A stretch of DNA of 64,000 bases from Bryobacteraceae bacterium (GCA_030041495.1 JASHNT010000078.1:1-64000); one strand, 5' to 3'. Positions 18,070 to 27,818 are shown, counted from the first letter of the stretch. Program-made: numbers and translations. The notes: generated by a model not told the origin, from the sequence alone.

Positions 18070-19206
18070 TTAACGCTTGATGTGGCGGGATACCGCGGCC
18101 ATCAGCTCACCGGCCTCAACGGGCTTGGAGAGGTAAGCCTGCATGCCGTGGGCGCGGCATTTCGCACGAACTTCATCGGAGAAATTGGCAGTGAGGGCGA
18201 GAATGGGGACTTCTGCATAGCCGGGGATTTTGCGGATCTCCACGGCCGCGTCCAGACCGCTCATGCCCGGCATCTGCAGATCCATGAGCACGAGGTCGTA
18301 GAGCCTGCGGCCAGCGGCTTCCAGGGCTTCGGGGCCGCTGGCAGCGCAATCCACTTTGATGCCGTTACGCTTGAGGACGTGACGCAGGACCGTGAGACCC
18401 ACCGGATTGTCGTCGACCGCTAGAACAGTGGGACTCGCCGCGTCGGCCGGGATCGCGTGCCGGCCGCGATCGGCGTTGGGGCGGCGCAACGGAAGGCGAA
18501 CCGTAAACGTGGAACCCACGCCCTCCTGGCTTTCCACACGGATGGCTCCGCCCATCAGTTCGGTCAGCTTGCGCGCGAGAGCCAGGCCCAATCCCAACCC
18601 CGGATAGCTGCGCGCCAAGCCGCGCTGCCCCTGCTCGAAAGATTGAAAAATGTTTCCCAGGATAGGCGGAGCAATGCCGATTCCGGTGTCAGCGACGTCG
18701 ATCACCAGCCAGTGCTGCTGGGAGGGCAAGGTCTCCGGGCGGACGCGGACTTCAACCTTGCCGCTGTGGGTGAACTTGATGGCGTTGGCGATCAAATGGC
18801 CGAGCAGTTCCCGCACACGTGGAGCATCGCCCAGCATGGTTTCCGGCAAGGTTGGGTCCAGCGTGAGGAAAACGGGAAGATTCTTGGCTTGGGCTTTGCC
18901 GAGATGGTGCGCAATGGCGGCATCCAGCATTTCGCGAACGCTGAATTCGCTGTCGTCGAGAGTGAACTGGCCGCCCTCGAGCGCCGTGTATTCGAGGGTA
19001 GCGTTGAGGATTTCGAAGAGATTTTCCGCACACAGGCGCGCGGCGTTGACGTATTCGCGCTGCTCGTCATCCAGGCTGGATTCGAGCAGGAGATCCGTCA
19101 TACCGATGATTCCGGCGAGCGGCGTCCGGATCTCGTGATTCAAACTAGCAAGGAAAGTGCCTTTGAGGTCTTCGATATCCTCGTGAGTGGACGGGGTTCC
19201 CGGCAT
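18070..19206 (-). CDS. Hybrid histidine kinase-response regulator without sensor domain
   Basis: A 378-residue cytosolic protein. It opens almost at once with the dimerisation/phosphoacceptor box SLNHEIRTPL (H24). The HATPase_c domain shows N141, the G1 box DTGIGI (D173) and the GLGLGLAL G2 box. A receiver domain (about 258-378) has the phosphoacceptor D309 in LVLMDLQMPGM and K361. There is no PAS, GAF, membrane or periplasmic sensor part. Input must therefore come from a partner or be lost. The in-frame ATG at 19206 is close to the H box, so a longer sensor-bearing form is not hidden upstream in this frame as far as I can see. Confidence 0.88.
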   Translation of the reverse strand: MPGTPSTHEDIEDLKGTFLASLNHEIRTPLAGIIGMTDLLLESSLDDEQREYVNAARLCAENLFEILNATLEYTALEGGQFTLDDSEFSVREMLDAAIAHHLGKAQAKNLPVFLTLDPTLPETMLGDAPRVRELLGHLIANAIKFTHSGKVEVRVRPETLPSQQHWLVIDVADTGIGIAPPILGNIFQSFEQGQRGLARSYPGLGLGLALARKLTELMGGAIRVESQEGVGSTFTVRLPLRRPNADRGRHAIPADAASPTVLAVDDNPVGLTVLRHVLKRNGIKVDCAASGPEALEAAGRRLYDLVLMDLQMPGMSGLDAAVEIRKIPGYAEVPILALTANFSDEVRAKCRAHGMQAYLSKPVEAGELMAAVSRHIKR

Positions 19207-19265
19207 ATAGGCCAGCTACCCTCTCTATCGGCGGCGTCTGTAGGCGAGTTTAGGGTGTTTATCCG

Positions 19266-19284
19266 AGGGCCTTACGGCCCTTTC
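19266..19284 (+). other. Perfect hairpin with short T-run between minus-strand genes
   Basis: AGGGCC-TTAC-GGCCCT is a perfect 6-bp stem followed by TTTC on the plus strand. It lies between the end of the LolA-like gene and the start of the hybrid kinase gene, both on the minus strand. The T-run is on the wrong strand for a strong terminator of the LolA-like gene, so the role is unsettled. Confidence 0.35.
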
Positions 19285-19296
19285 TTAGCGGCTTGG

Positions 19297-20082
19297 TTAC
19301 TTCTTGTCGTCTTCGGCGCCCCCGAAGGTGATGGTGGACTGCGCCTTAAACTGCTTGTAGTCGGTGTAGCGAACGGTTTCCCGCAAGCGGACGTCGCTGT
19401 CCTTGAAGTGCAGGACTGTATTGGCGGTGACGTAGGTGGGGAACCAATATTTGCCGTCGATCTGCTCGCGGTAGGATTCGAACTTGGGGAAGGCTTGGCC
19501 GTGGGTATTGCGGCCGGTGCCGACGGCGCGGCCGTAGGTTTTCACAATTTGAAGGTCGCGGTCATCCACCCAGATTTCGCCGGAGAAGTAACGCAGGTCG
19601 GGCTCCATCTTTTTAGGTTTAACGGCGAAGACGTAAGTGGTGATTTCGTCCACGGCCTGGCGGCCTAAGTAACGGACCAGGTACTTGGGCAGATCTTCGG
19701 CGGTCAGCACAAAGGGCTGGGTGTTATTCAGATCCTGCATGTCTTCCGGCGTAAGATTGACTTCGGTCAGAGTCGAGACCGGAGCATAGGTCACGCGCTC
19801 CGCGCGTTTGCCGTCGGAGTCGAAGACCACGTCCTCCGATATCTCCCATTTACCAGTGGTATGGCCGCCGTCATCCAGAGTTTCTACGCGCGCCGTCTGC
19901 TTGTAGGTGTACATCTCCCGGGCTTTGGCGAACTGCGTCTCCTTCGCCGTGAACTTTTGAATGATTTCGTTGATGCGATCCTCGGAGAGATCGCCGGTAT
20001 CCACGGCTCTTGCCAGCGGGGCCCAAATGGATCCGGCGCCCGCCACCGCCATCGCAACCAAGACCATTCGATGAACGCGCAT
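19297..20082 (-). CDS. LolA-like / outer-membrane lipoprotein-sorting protein
   Basis: A 261-residue secreted protein. The signal peptide is MRVHRMVLVAMAVAGAGSIW followed by an ALARA cleavage region, which fixes the ATG at 20082. The mature part is strand-rich with the fold pattern of COG2834 proteins: TYKQTARVETLD, then a VFDSDGKRAERV strand, FSGEIWVDDRDLQIVKTYG near residue 175, and YREQIDGKYWFPTYV. These proteins bind lipid or lipoprotein acyl chains in a half-barrel. No partner genes (lolB, lolCDE) are adjacent. It is divergent from the amidase gene. Confidence 0.75.
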   Translation of the reverse strand: MRVHRMVLVAMAVAGAGSIWAPLARAVDTGDLSEDRINEIIQKFTAKETQFAKAREMYTYKQTARVETLDDGGHTTGKWEISEDVVFDSDGKRAERVTYAPVSTLTEVNLTPEDMQDLNNTQPFVLTAEDLPKYLVRYLGRQAVDEITTYVFAVKPKKMEPDLRYFSGEIWVDDRDLQIVKTYGRAVGTGRNTHGQAFPKFESYREQIDGKYWFPTYVTANTVLHFKDSDVRLRETVRYTDYKQFKAQSTITFGGAEDDKK

Positions 20083-20131
20083 ACCCTTATCCTGCAACTT
20101 TGGAGAGCGAGGTTCAAGCCCACCGAAATTG

Positions 20132-20137
20132 TATAGT
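20132..20137 (+). promoter_or_regulatory. -10-like TATAGT six bases before amidase start
   Basis: TATAGT lies six bases before the in-frame TTG at 20144. If it is the -10 element, transcription would begin at or next to the TTG, giving a leaderless message and excluding the earlier TTG at 20129. The -35 region is weak. Confidence 0.35.
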
Positions 20138-20143
20138 GGACGT

Positions 20144-21478
20144 TTGAGCCTACTCGACGGTACCCTGCTGGCAGCGCGACGGGCGCTTACCGACGATATT
20201 ATCAGCCCGCGGGAATTGGCAGCGGAAGCGCTGGAGCGGATCCGCCGGCTGAACCCCAAGCTGAATGCATTCCTCACGGTCACGCAAGCTTCTGAAAATC
20301 CTGCTCCCGGTGTGCTGTGCGGGATTCCCATCGCCCATAAGGATTGCTTCGCAACCAGGGGCGTGCGTACCACAGGCGGATCGAAGATCCTGGCTGAGCG
20401 GGTGCCGGACTACGATGCCGCAATCGTGACGCGGCTCCATGACGCCGGAGCCGTGATGTTGGGCAAAACCAATTTACACGAACTTTGTTATGGGATCACT
20501 TCTAATAATCCTCACTTCGGCGCGGTGCGCAATCCGTGGGATTTGACGCGGATTCCGGGAGGATCGAGCGGAGGGTCCGCGGCGGCTGTCGCCGCTGGGA
20601 TGGTGTTTGCCGCAAGCGGGACCGATACCGGAGGCTCGATCCGCGTCCCGGCGTCCTTTTGTGGGGTGGTGGGGCTGAAGCCGACCTATGGAGCCATCAG
20701 CCGTCGAGGGTGCCTGCCGCTGGGGATCACGCTCGATCACGTGGGGCCGATTGCAAAAACGGTGCGCGATGCAGGGGTGGCGTTCGCCGCGATGTGCGAC
20801 GGCGCGGGCGCAGTTGAGATTCCGGATCGAGTGGACGTGAAGAGAATGCGTATCGGGGTTCCCGAAGCCTTTTTCTTCGACCAGATTGCGCCGGAAGTGC
20901 GCGCGAGCGTCCGGCACGCCGTGCAAACCATGGCGGGGCTCGGAGCAGAAATGCGCGAAGTGCGCATGGACGGCATGGAGGAGCTGAACAGGCTCGGCCG
21001 GCTGATTCTCTCGGCGGAGGCGTCGAGCTTGTGGCGAAAGCAGCTCGCGGCGCGGCCCAGGGATTTCGGAGAGGATGTGCGGGCGGCGCTGGAGCGGGGC
21101 TTGGCGATCCCGGCGGTCGAGTATCTGGAGGCGCAGCGGAGGCGGCGCCAGCTCGCCAACAAGCTGGCCGCGCTGTGGAATGGAATTGACTGTTTGCTGA
21201 CGCCCGCGACGCCGACGACGGCGCCGAAGATCGGCGATACGGTGATCCGGGTTGGCGGCGTCGAGCAAGATGTTCGCGCGGGGAGCACGCGGCTGGTGCG
21301 TCCGTTCAACGTCCTGGGATGGCCGGCCTTGGCGATGCCGTGCGGATTCTCTGAAGAGGGCTTGCCGGTCGGCTTGCAACTGGTGGCCGCGCCGCGGGGC
21401 GAGGCGAGATTATTTCAAGCCGCTGCGGCGCTGGAAGACGCGCTGGGGATCGTCCGGCGCAAGCCGCCTATCGAGTGA
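20144..21478 (+). CDS. Amidase-signature hydrolase
   Basis: A 444-residue member of the amidase signature family (GatA relatives). The Ser-cisSer-Lys triad is complete: K66 in AHKDCF, cis-Ser S141 in PGGSSGGS and nucleophile S165 in GTDTGGSIR. The family hydrolyses carboxamides or, with GatB/GatC, transamidates Glu-tRNA(Gln). No gatB or gatC is adjacent, and the usual GatA NMDEF segment reads NLHELC, so a stand-alone amidase is more likely. The TTG at 20144 is preferred because a -10-like site sits just upstream. Its end overlaps the convergent DUF4010 gene by 11 bases. Confidence 0.85.
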   Translation: MSLLDGTLLAARRALTDDIISPRELAAEALERIRRLNPKLNAFLTVTQASENPAPGVLCGIPIAHKDCFATRGVRTTGGSKILAERVPDYDAAIVTRLHDAGAVMLGKTNLHELCYGITSNNPHFGAVRNPWDLTRIPGGSSGGSAAAVAAGMVFAASGTDTGGSIRVPASFCGVVGLKPTYGAISRRGCLPLGITLDHVGPIAKTVRDAGVAFAAMCDGAGAVEIPDRVDVKRMRIGVPEAFFFDQIAPEVRASVRHAVQTMAGLGAEMREVRMDGMEELNRLGRLILSAEASSLWRKQLAARPRDFGEDVRAALERGLAIPAVEYLEAQRRRRQLANKLAALWNGIDCLLTPATPTTAPKIGDTVIRVGGVEQDVRAGSTRLVRPFNVLGWPALAMPCGFSEEGLPVGLQLVAAPRGEARLFQAAAALEDALGIVRRKPPIE

Positions 21479-22733
21479 ACACGTAAGCCGCGCCGCCGAC
21501 GGCTGCCCACAACAGAAACGCGCCGAACAGACGGAGGGTGAAGGCTCGGGTGCCGCTGATCGCCGCTAGCACCAGCTTCAGCGCAGCGTTCGAGGCGAGC
21601 GCAAGCAGAATGGCGAGTTCGGCGGCGCGAATGCTCAGGGTTTGCGCCTGCACCAGGTCGGATGCGGGGGCGATCACGGTCGCGACGTCGACCAGTCCGC
21701 CCAACAGGCTGGTTCCGATGAAGGCCTGTGTACCGGCTCGCGCCGCCGCGGCCTTGGTGAGGAACACGATCAAGGTAAAAAGCGCTCCGAATTGCAGCGC
21801 GGGGCGAATCTGAAACGGGTTTTCGTGTTCCACTCGCGCGGGCGCAGCCGGAGGGTGGGTTGCGCGCTTCGCCATCCATCCGGCGGCGTACGCCATGAGG
21901 ATCGCCGCAATCAGCATGAAGCCGAGAGGCCAGGCGCAGGCGACGGCCAAGTCCGGGTTCACGACCACGATCAACAAGAATGCGCGTGGGAATTGGACGG
22001 AGTTGGCGATCAAGAATCCGCGCATCAATCCGAGCAGTCCCTCCGGCCGTTCCTTGCTCAAGCGGCCCAAATGCAGGGTGACGGCGGTGGTGGAAGCGAG
22101 GCCACCGAGGATACTGGTGTAAACCAGGCCGCGCTCCTCGCCCAGGAATTTTTCAAGAAAGTAGCCGACGTAAGAAATCGAGGAGATAAGAATGACGAAC
22201 ATCCACACCTGGCGTGGGGAAAAGAAGGAATACGGCCCGTAGGTTCCTTCCGGCAGCAGAGGATAAATCACCAGGACGACGGTGACAAAGGCGAGCGTGG
22301 CGTTGAACTCGGGCTCGGTGATGGTTTCGCGCAGCAGGTGCTGGAGGCGCTGCTTGGCTTCCAGAAACACAGCGATCAGGATGGCGGTTCCGAGAGCGAT
22401 CGGCTCGCCAGAACGAATCTGCGCGGAGGCGGCGAGCAGCGCCAGAACGAAGGTCGCGACGCCCGCGAACTCGGTGGTGATTCCGGCGCGTTTTTCACGT
22501 TCTTCGTAGTGATAAACGGCGAGCAGCGCCGCGGTAGAAGCTAACCCAGCCGCCGACAGGTAGGGATTCTCGAGAATGCCGCACACACCGCCGCCCAGCG
22601 CAATCAGCAGAAAGTCGCGCAGGCCGGGACGTTCCGAACGGGCGGCCTCACGCTGCGCGCCGATCAGAGCTCCTACCAGCAGCGCCGCGGCAAGATGGGC
22701 GACAACGGACGATACCGGGAGATCGGAAGGCAC
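21468..22733 (-). CDS. MgtC/SapB-type membrane protein with DUF4010
   Basis: A 421-residue protein with about 12 membrane helices. The N-terminal half carries the MgtC/SapB signature (LLVGALIGAQREA, then GLRDFLLIALGGG and GITTEFAGVATF). The C-terminal half matches DUF4010: GLASTTAVTLHLGRLSKE and the late GGLVDVATV repeat. Function of this fused type is unknown; MgtC itself modulates membrane ATPase and magnesium stress. It starts with GTG nine bases after hrpB, at the end of a ggt-yecE-hrpB run. Confidence 0.85.
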   Translation of the reverse strand: MPSDLPVSSVVAHLAAALLVGALIGAQREAARSERPGLRDFLLIALGGGVCGILENPYLSAAGLASTAALLAVYHYEEREKRAGITTEFAGVATFVLALLAASAQIRSGEPIALGTAILIAVFLEAKQRLQHLLRETITEPEFNATLAFVTVVLVIYPLLPEGTYGPYSFFSPRQVWMFVILISSISYVGYFLEKFLGEERGLVYTSILGGLASTTAVTLHLGRLSKERPEGLLGLMRGFLIANSVQFPRAFLLIVVVNPDLAVACAWPLGFMLIAAILMAYAAGWMAKRATHPPAAPARVEHENPFQIRPALQFGALFTLIVFLTKAAAARAGTQAFIGTSLLGGLVDVATVIAPASDLVQAQTLSIRAAELAILLALASNAALKLVLAAISGTRAFTLRLFGAFLLWAAVGGAAYVFTR

Positions 22734-22742
22734 GATTTCTGA

Positions 22743-25007
22743 TTATAGACCTGGTTTTTCGGGCCACTTGTGCTTGGGATAGCGGCGGGAAAGCTCGCGG
22801 CGGATCTGCGGGTAGAGGCGCTGCCAGAAGCCCGCAAGATCGCCGGTGACCTGCACCGGACGGCGATTGGGCGCAAGCAGATGAACGACAACCGGCGTCG
22901 ACCCGATGCGCGGGGTTTCGCTGCACCCGAAAAAATCCTGAAGGCGCGATTCGATCCACGGAGGCTTGCCGGGCTCATAGTAGACTTTGACCTGCCGGCC
23001 TCCGGGAAGCGTGAGGCGCTCAGGCGCGAGGCGGTCGAGATTTTGCGGGCGAAGAGCATCGAGAAGCCGCGCGGAAGCCAGCTCGGCCAAGGACGTTCGG
23101 CCCCGGCAGAGAGCCGCAAGCGTCGCGTTCACATCGATGGCGATGCCGGCGAAGGCGGCGCGGGCTTGGAGCTGCGCGAGTTCATCACGATCGGCGAAAC
23201 GTCCTATCTCGATTTCAGCCGCCTTCGCCGCAAGCAGCGCCGCAGTCGCTTCGTTGGCCGGGGCCGGCGCGCGGGATTCTTCCAGAACCAGTTGATCGTA
23301 GAGGAGGGCGGTCACCTGCTCGACGCGCTCCGCGGTGCGATTCCAATCATAGGAGACGCGTTCGATGACGCGGTCGAGCAGCCACTCGGGTTCTAACGGA
23401 GCAGCAAGACGGACCAGAGGAGAGCCTTTATCCCTGCGCTCCTCGACATCCAAAGCAATGAGGAATTCGTGGCGGCAATTGGGGAAGCGCGCCGAGCCTC
23501 CGGAGGAGAGCAGCAGAGTGTCTTCGCGCGTATGACGCGCGACGCGATCGGGGAACGCGGCGAGCACGGATTGAAGCAGCGGCGCGTCGGCGTTGGAACC
23601 TTCCGGATGGGAACGGTCGCGACCTGGAAAATATTGGCGCAATCGATCGAAGACGCGGCGGGTCTGGGGCTGCCATTCGGATTCGATGAGTGTGAGGAGT
23701 TCCGACGAGCCGCGCTCGCCGGCGCTGAGCACCGCGGCAACCGCGCAGCCCCGGCCGGGAACGCCGCGGCGTGAGGCTTCGATCACCAGCTTGGCGAGGC
23801 GCGGAGGCAGCGGAAGATCCGCCATATCGACGGTGATCTGGAGCCGGTCAAGCAGCGCGTTGGCAGCCGCGAGCGAAACCGGAGGCGGAGGGTCGAGCCA
23901 TTCGAGATTCTCGATATTCATCGCGCGCAGCTCCAGCACCAATTGCGAAAGCTCCCGGCGCAGGATTTCGGGCGCATCGGCCGGCGGGCGGCGGTGAAAA
24001 TCCTCGGCGGTGTAGAGACGGATCACGTGGCCGGGTGCGGTGCGTCCCGCGCGGCCGGCTCGCTGGGTCGCCGAGGCCTGGCTGACGCGCTGGACGTGCA
24101 GTGAAGGAAGTCCGGTCCAGGGCGAATCGGCGGCGACTCGCGCGAGACCACTGTCGATGACCGCGGTGACGCCTTCAATGGTGACGGAGCTTTCGGCGGC
24201 GTTGGTGGAGAGAATCACTTTGCGCTGCGTGGAAGGGGCGACGGCGCGGTCCTGCTCGGCTGGCGAAAGATCGCCGTGGAGAGGCAGCACCAGCAAGCCG
24301 GCTCGGCCGGCGATTTTTCCGATAGCTCGCGAGGCCTTGCGGATCTCGGCCGCGCCGGGAAGGAAGACGAGCACGTCTCCGGCGAAGGATCGCGCGAGGA
24401 GGCGCTCGAGCGCGGACGCGATTTGTTGTTCGAGCGGCAGGGCGGAGTGCGGAGTGTATTCGATGGTGAGCTGATGCAGCTTGCCTTCCGAGCGGAGCAC
24501 TGGACAGTCTCCCAGGAAGCGCGCGATGGGTGCGGCGTCGAGGGTTGCCGACATGACAATCAACTTAAGCGGGCCTTTTCGGGACGACTGAAGGCGCTTG
24601 AGAAGCGCGAGCGCGAGATCGGCATCGAGATGGCGTTCGTGGAATTCGTCAAGGATAACGGCGGATACGCCTTTGAGGGATGGATCGGAGAGCAGGCGGC
24701 GCGTGAGCACGCCTTCGGTGAGGAATCGCAGGCGGGTGCGCGAACCGCCAACGTCTTCGAAACGGACTTGATAGCCGACGGTGGCGCCAAGTTGCTCGCC
24801 AAGCTCGTGCGCCACGCGGCGCGCGGCCATGCGGGCAGCGAGACGGCGCGGTTCGAGCACCAGGATCTCGCCGCTGACGTGCGGTAGCAATTGAGGCGGA
24901 ACGCGGGTGGTCTTACCCGCGCCGGGCGGAGCTTCGATGACGAGGCTGGAAGATTGTTCCAGTGCGGCGACGACGCGCGGCAGAAGATCGTCAATCGGCA
25001 GCTTCAT
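22743..25007 (-). CDS. hrpB: DEAH-box ATP-dependent helicase HrpB
   Basis: A 754-residue SF2 helicase. The Walker A motif APPGAGKTT starts about residue 25, followed by EPRRLAARMAA (motif Ia), LDEFHERH (motif II) and MSATLD (motif III). Motif VI is QRAGRAGR, and the C-terminal HrpB-specific region ends in YPKHKWPE. The RNA or DNA substrate of HrpB is not established. The ATG at 25007 overlaps the stop of the upstream gene by ATGA, which rules out the longer frame to 25109. Confidence 0.93.
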   Translation of the reverse strand: MKLPIDDLLPRVVAALEQSSSLVIEAPPGAGKTTRVPPQLLPHVSGEILVLEPRRLAARMAARRVAHELGEQLGATVGYQVRFEDVGGSRTRLRFLTEGVLTRRLLSDPSLKGVSAVILDEFHERHLDADLALALLKRLQSSRKGPLKLIVMSATLDAAPIARFLGDCPVLRSEGKLHQLTIEYTPHSALPLEQQIASALERLLARSFAGDVLVFLPGAAEIRKASRAIGKIAGRAGLLVLPLHGDLSPAEQDRAVAPSTQRKVILSTNAAESSVTIEGVTAVIDSGLARVAADSPWTGLPSLHVQRVSQASATQRAGRAGRTAPGHVIRLYTAEDFHRRPPADAPEILRRELSQLVLELRAMNIENLEWLDPPPPVSLAAANALLDRLQITVDMADLPLPPRLAKLVIEASRRGVPGRGCAVAAVLSAGERGSSELLTLIESEWQPQTRRVFDRLRQYFPGRDRSHPEGSNADAPLLQSVLAAFPDRVARHTREDTLLLSSGGSARFPNCRHEFLIALDVEERRDKGSPLVRLAAPLEPEWLLDRVIERVSYDWNRTAERVEQVTALLYDQLVLEESRAPAPANEATAALLAAKAAEIEIGRFADRDELAQLQARAAFAGIAIDVNATLAALCRGRTSLAELASARLLDALRPQNLDRLAPERLTLPGGRQVKVYYEPGKPPWIESRLQDFFGCSETPRIGSTPVVVHLLAPNRRPVQVTGDLAGFWQRLYPQIRRELSRRYPKHKWPEKPGL

Positions 25008-25948
25008 TCGCTGACGACCGCGCGGATGGTCTCCGGAGCGTTCCCTTCCAGACGATTGTTGACAAAGATGTAGGACGCGCGGTGCTCTTCGCGCATCCGC
25101 CTGATCCACTGGCGCAGAGCGTCGCGAGTCTCGGGATTTTCCTCCACGATCTTGTTGTAAGGCCGGAAGCGCGCAACCGCGTCTTCGTAGCTGCGCCCTT
25201 GGCGAAGGAGCGCCCGAACCACGGTGAAATCGGCGGGGATCGGCAGGTTCAACTGTTGGTCAAGGGGCCGCATGCGGGTCCAGGCGTTCAGCACGTGCGC
25301 GACGGAGTTGGATTGGAGGCAATCGAAGTAGCTCAGCTGGAGGTACTGGCGATTGCGCACTTCCACGGCGTAGCGGAAATCCTGGGGCAAGCTGGCAAGG
25401 AAGGGATCGAGCACGGAGAGAAACTCGCCAGGGCTTGCCGAACGGGCACCAAATTCGAAGACGAGCGCGGGGATGCGGGAGCGATAGGGGCGGAGTGGTT
25501 CGAGGAAGAGGGCGTCCAAGGCCTCCGTGTTCAGATACGATTCGTTGCGCAATCCGGCGCGAGGGCCGTAGCGGGCGTGCTTGGGAAAAACCTCGGCGGT
25601 GACTTCCTCGGGGACTTTGAGCGCGAACTGCAAGCGGCCCGGAGCAGAGGCGAACAATCGCTGCCAGTATTCGGGCGAAGGAAATTGATAGAAGGAAAAA
25701 TCGCCGCAGACGACAGGAAAGGTTTGCGCGTATTCGGCGAGGCACTCAGCTTGAAATTTTTTTTCCGAGAAGCGGCCGCGCGTGGAATAGAGTTCGCGCG
25801 TGTAGATTTGATCGAGCCAACCCTCGTATTTCCAGGAGCTGGTCCCGACGAAGATGTGTTCCCCTGCGAGTTGCCGAAGACGCGACGCCAGAGTGCGCCG
25901 GTCGAAGCCGCCGCCGGCCGGATGCGGATCGAATAAGGGTAACGTCAC
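25004..25948 (-). CDS. DUF72 family protein (YecE-like)
   Basis: A 314-residue TIM-barrel-like DUF72 protein. Typical features are the early VGTSSWKYEGW strand, the long FPVVCGDFSFYQFPS segment, LQFALKVPEEVT, the YAVEVRNRQYL strand and the terminal YIFVNNRLEGNAPET motif. Function of DUF72 is not established. GTG start at 25948 directly abuts the ggt stop, and its own stop overlaps hrpB by four bases, so translation is probably coupled. Confidence 0.88.
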   Translation of the reverse strand: MTLPLFDPHPAGGGFDRRTLASRLRQLAGEHIFVGTSSWKYEGWLDQIYTRELYSTRGRFSEKKFQAECLAEYAQTFPVVCGDFSFYQFPSPEYWQRLFASAPGRLQFALKVPEEVTAEVFPKHARYGPRAGLRNESYLNTEALDALFLEPLRPYRSRIPALVFEFGARSASPGEFLSVLDPFLASLPQDFRYAVEVRNRQYLQLSYFDCLQSNSVAHVLNAWTRMRPLDQQLNLPIPADFTVVRALLRQGRSYEDAVARFRPYNKIVEENPETRDALRQWIRRMREEHRASYIFVNNRLEGNAPETIRAVVSE

Positions 25949-27790
25949 CTAATACGCGTGCGCGGAGCGGTTGTAGAACGGGTCCGCGCCCGCTTCGATG
26001 ACCCCGGTGGGCAGGAATCGAATGGCGACCGGCGCGGCGCCGTTGTTGTAGCGCGACATGATGCTGACGTGATGGCCGCGCAGCAGAAGCTCCTGGCCGA
26101 CGGATTGGGGAATGCGTTCATCGAGCATGAGGTCGCCGATGCTCCAGGCGTGATTGTCGAAGCTGGAGACGAGATGACGGGTCTGGAAGCGCGGGGCTTC
26201 CACCGCGTTCTGCGCGTTCATCCCGAATTCGAGCACGTTCATCATGATTTGAGTGAGCGCCTGCTCCTGATCGTCGCCGCCGGGGGTGGACTCAGCCATC
26301 ACCGGTTTGCCATCGGAGGTGCGGGTGACGATGGTGGGGCTCAGAGTGACGCGCGGGCGCTTGCCTCCGGCGAGCTCATTCGGGTTTCCGGGCACCAGCA
26401 CGAACTGCTGCGCGCGCTCCGTCAATGGAATGCCGGTGTCGCCGGCGATCACGCTGGGCAGCCAGGCTCCGGAGGGAGTCGCGGAAAACACCACACCGTC
26501 GGAGTCGATTGCATCCACGCAAGTGGTGTCCTTGGCGATTAGAATGTCGTCAATCTTGACGTGAGCAATTTTGTCGGCTTCCGCGGGATGCTTCCCGATT
26601 TTGCCGTTGATCTTTCCGGGGCGAAACTCCATGGAGGCGCGTTCGGTAATCTCAGCGCGGCGCTCCGCCGCGTAGGTCTTCGACAGAAGCACATCCTCAG
26701 GGATGTGGTTGAACTTGGGATCGCCGTAATAAGTGTCGCGATCCGCGTAGGCCAGCTTCATTGCTTCCACGGATCGATGAATGTATTCGGCGGAGTTGTA
26801 CTGCATGTGGTCGAAGCCTTCCATGATGTTCAGAATTTCGAGCATCGTGGGGCCCTGGCTCCAGAAGCCGGGCTTGTATACCGTGTAGCCGTGGAAGGTG
26901 GTGGAGACCGGCTCCTCGGGTTGCAGTTTGAACGCGGCCATATCTTCATAACGCAGCAGACCGCCGTTGGCTTTGCTGAAAGCGCCGATCTTGCGCGCGA
27001 TCTCCCCGCGGTAGAAATAGTCGCGCACGGCGTCGATGGCGGCTTCGCGGGCCGCGCCGTGGGCCAGCGCTTTCTTTTCGACCTCGGCCATGGCGCGCAG
27101 CGTGCGTGCGGTATCGGGCTGGCGGAAGATTTCGCCGACCTGCGGAGCCCGGCCGTTGGGCATGAAGTGGGCCTTGGAGGTCGGCCACAGCTCGAAGAAA
27201 TCGCGGCTGGCGGCGATGGTCTGCGCCCGCATCTCATCGATGGCGTAGCCGTCGGCATCCTCAATCGCGGAGGCGATGGCCTCCTGGAAAGACTTGGTTC
27301 CATAATCGCGGAGGGCGACCAAACCGGCGTCCATCATTCCGGGAACCAGCGCCGGCATCAGGCCTGCGACCGGAATGATGCCTTTCAAGCCGGTCTCGCC
27401 GTTCTTGCCGCGCACCTCGACTTCACCGGCCTGCAGAGGGCGTTTGCGGAAGAAATCCGCGCTGGCGAGCTTGGGCATGGTGCCGACGCCCGCGATGGCA
27501 TGGACCTTTCCGTCCTTGGTGCGGATCAGGATCGGTGCCTCGCCGCCGAGGCCGAAGTGCGAAAGCTCCGTCACGGAGGCCGCGAACATCGCCGCGACGC
27601 CCACGTCAACGGCGTTGCCTCCGCGATAGTACATGCGCATGCCGGCTTCAGTAGCGTATTCGCTACCGGCGGCTACCGCGCCATGAATACCGCGGACCGC
27701 CTGGCGCACGGGGCGCTCATAAGCCTGGCGCGTTTGTGAAATGCACGCGCTGGCCAGCGCGATCGTCAATACAACAACTCGGGTCTTCAT
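25949..27790 (-). CDS. Divergent gamma-glutamyltransferase family protein
   Basis: About 613 residues from ATG 27790, starting MKTRVVVLTIALASAC, a signal peptide or weak lipobox. The NTN-hydrolase GGT fold is clear: ATEAGMRMYYRGGNAVDVGVA, the GLGGEAPILI oxyanion region, and the self-processing Thr in KDTTCVDAID at the junction between large and small subunits. The later PGGDDQEQALTQ motif is typical. The usual TTHFS and the substrate-binding arginine region are altered, so the substrate may not be glutathione. An in-frame ATG at 27814 is part of a TATAAT box on the minus strand and is unlikely to be translated. Confidence 0.83.
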   Translation of the reverse strand: MKTRVVVLTIALASACISQTRQAYERPVRQAVRGIHGAVAAGSEYATEAGMRMYYRGGNAVDVGVAAMFAASVTELSHFGLGGEAPILIRTKDGKVHAIAGVGTMPKLASADFFRKRPLQAGEVEVRGKNGETGLKGIIPVAGLMPALVPGMMDAGLVALRDYGTKSFQEAIASAIEDADGYAIDEMRAQTIAASRDFFELWPTSKAHFMPNGRAPQVGEIFRQPDTARTLRAMAEVEKKALAHGAAREAAIDAVRDYFYRGEIARKIGAFSKANGGLLRYEDMAAFKLQPEEPVSTTFHGYTVYKPGFWSQGPTMLEILNIMEGFDHMQYNSAEYIHRSVEAMKLAYADRDTYYGDPKFNHIPEDVLLSKTYAAERRAEITERASMEFRPGKINGKIGKHPAEADKIAHVKIDDILIAKDTTCVDAIDSDGVVFSATPSGAWLPSVIAGDTGIPLTERAQQFVLVPGNPNELAGGKRPRVTLSPTIVTRTSDGKPVMAESTPGGDDQEQALTQIMMNVLEFGMNAQNAVEAPRFQTRHLVSSFDNHAWSIGDLMLDERIPQSVGQELLLRGHHVSIMSRYNNGAAPVAIRFLPTGVIEAGADPFYNRSAHAY

Positions 27791-27812
27791 GGTCTGCTCC
27801 GCAACTGCAGTC

Positions 27813-27818
27813 ATTATA
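27813..27818 (-). promoter_or_regulatory. -10 box TATAAT for the ggt operon
   Basis: A perfect TATAAT on the minus strand overlaps the first in-frame ATG (27814) of the GGT frame. Transcription would start about 7 bases downstream, so translation must use ATG 27790, which has GGAG six bases before it. The -35 region is weak. Confidence 0.5.

Noticed and set aside
26561-27739. 392-codon frame antisense to the GGT gene
   Set aside because: His/Gly/Ala-rich with no family motif; the GGT frame is coding.
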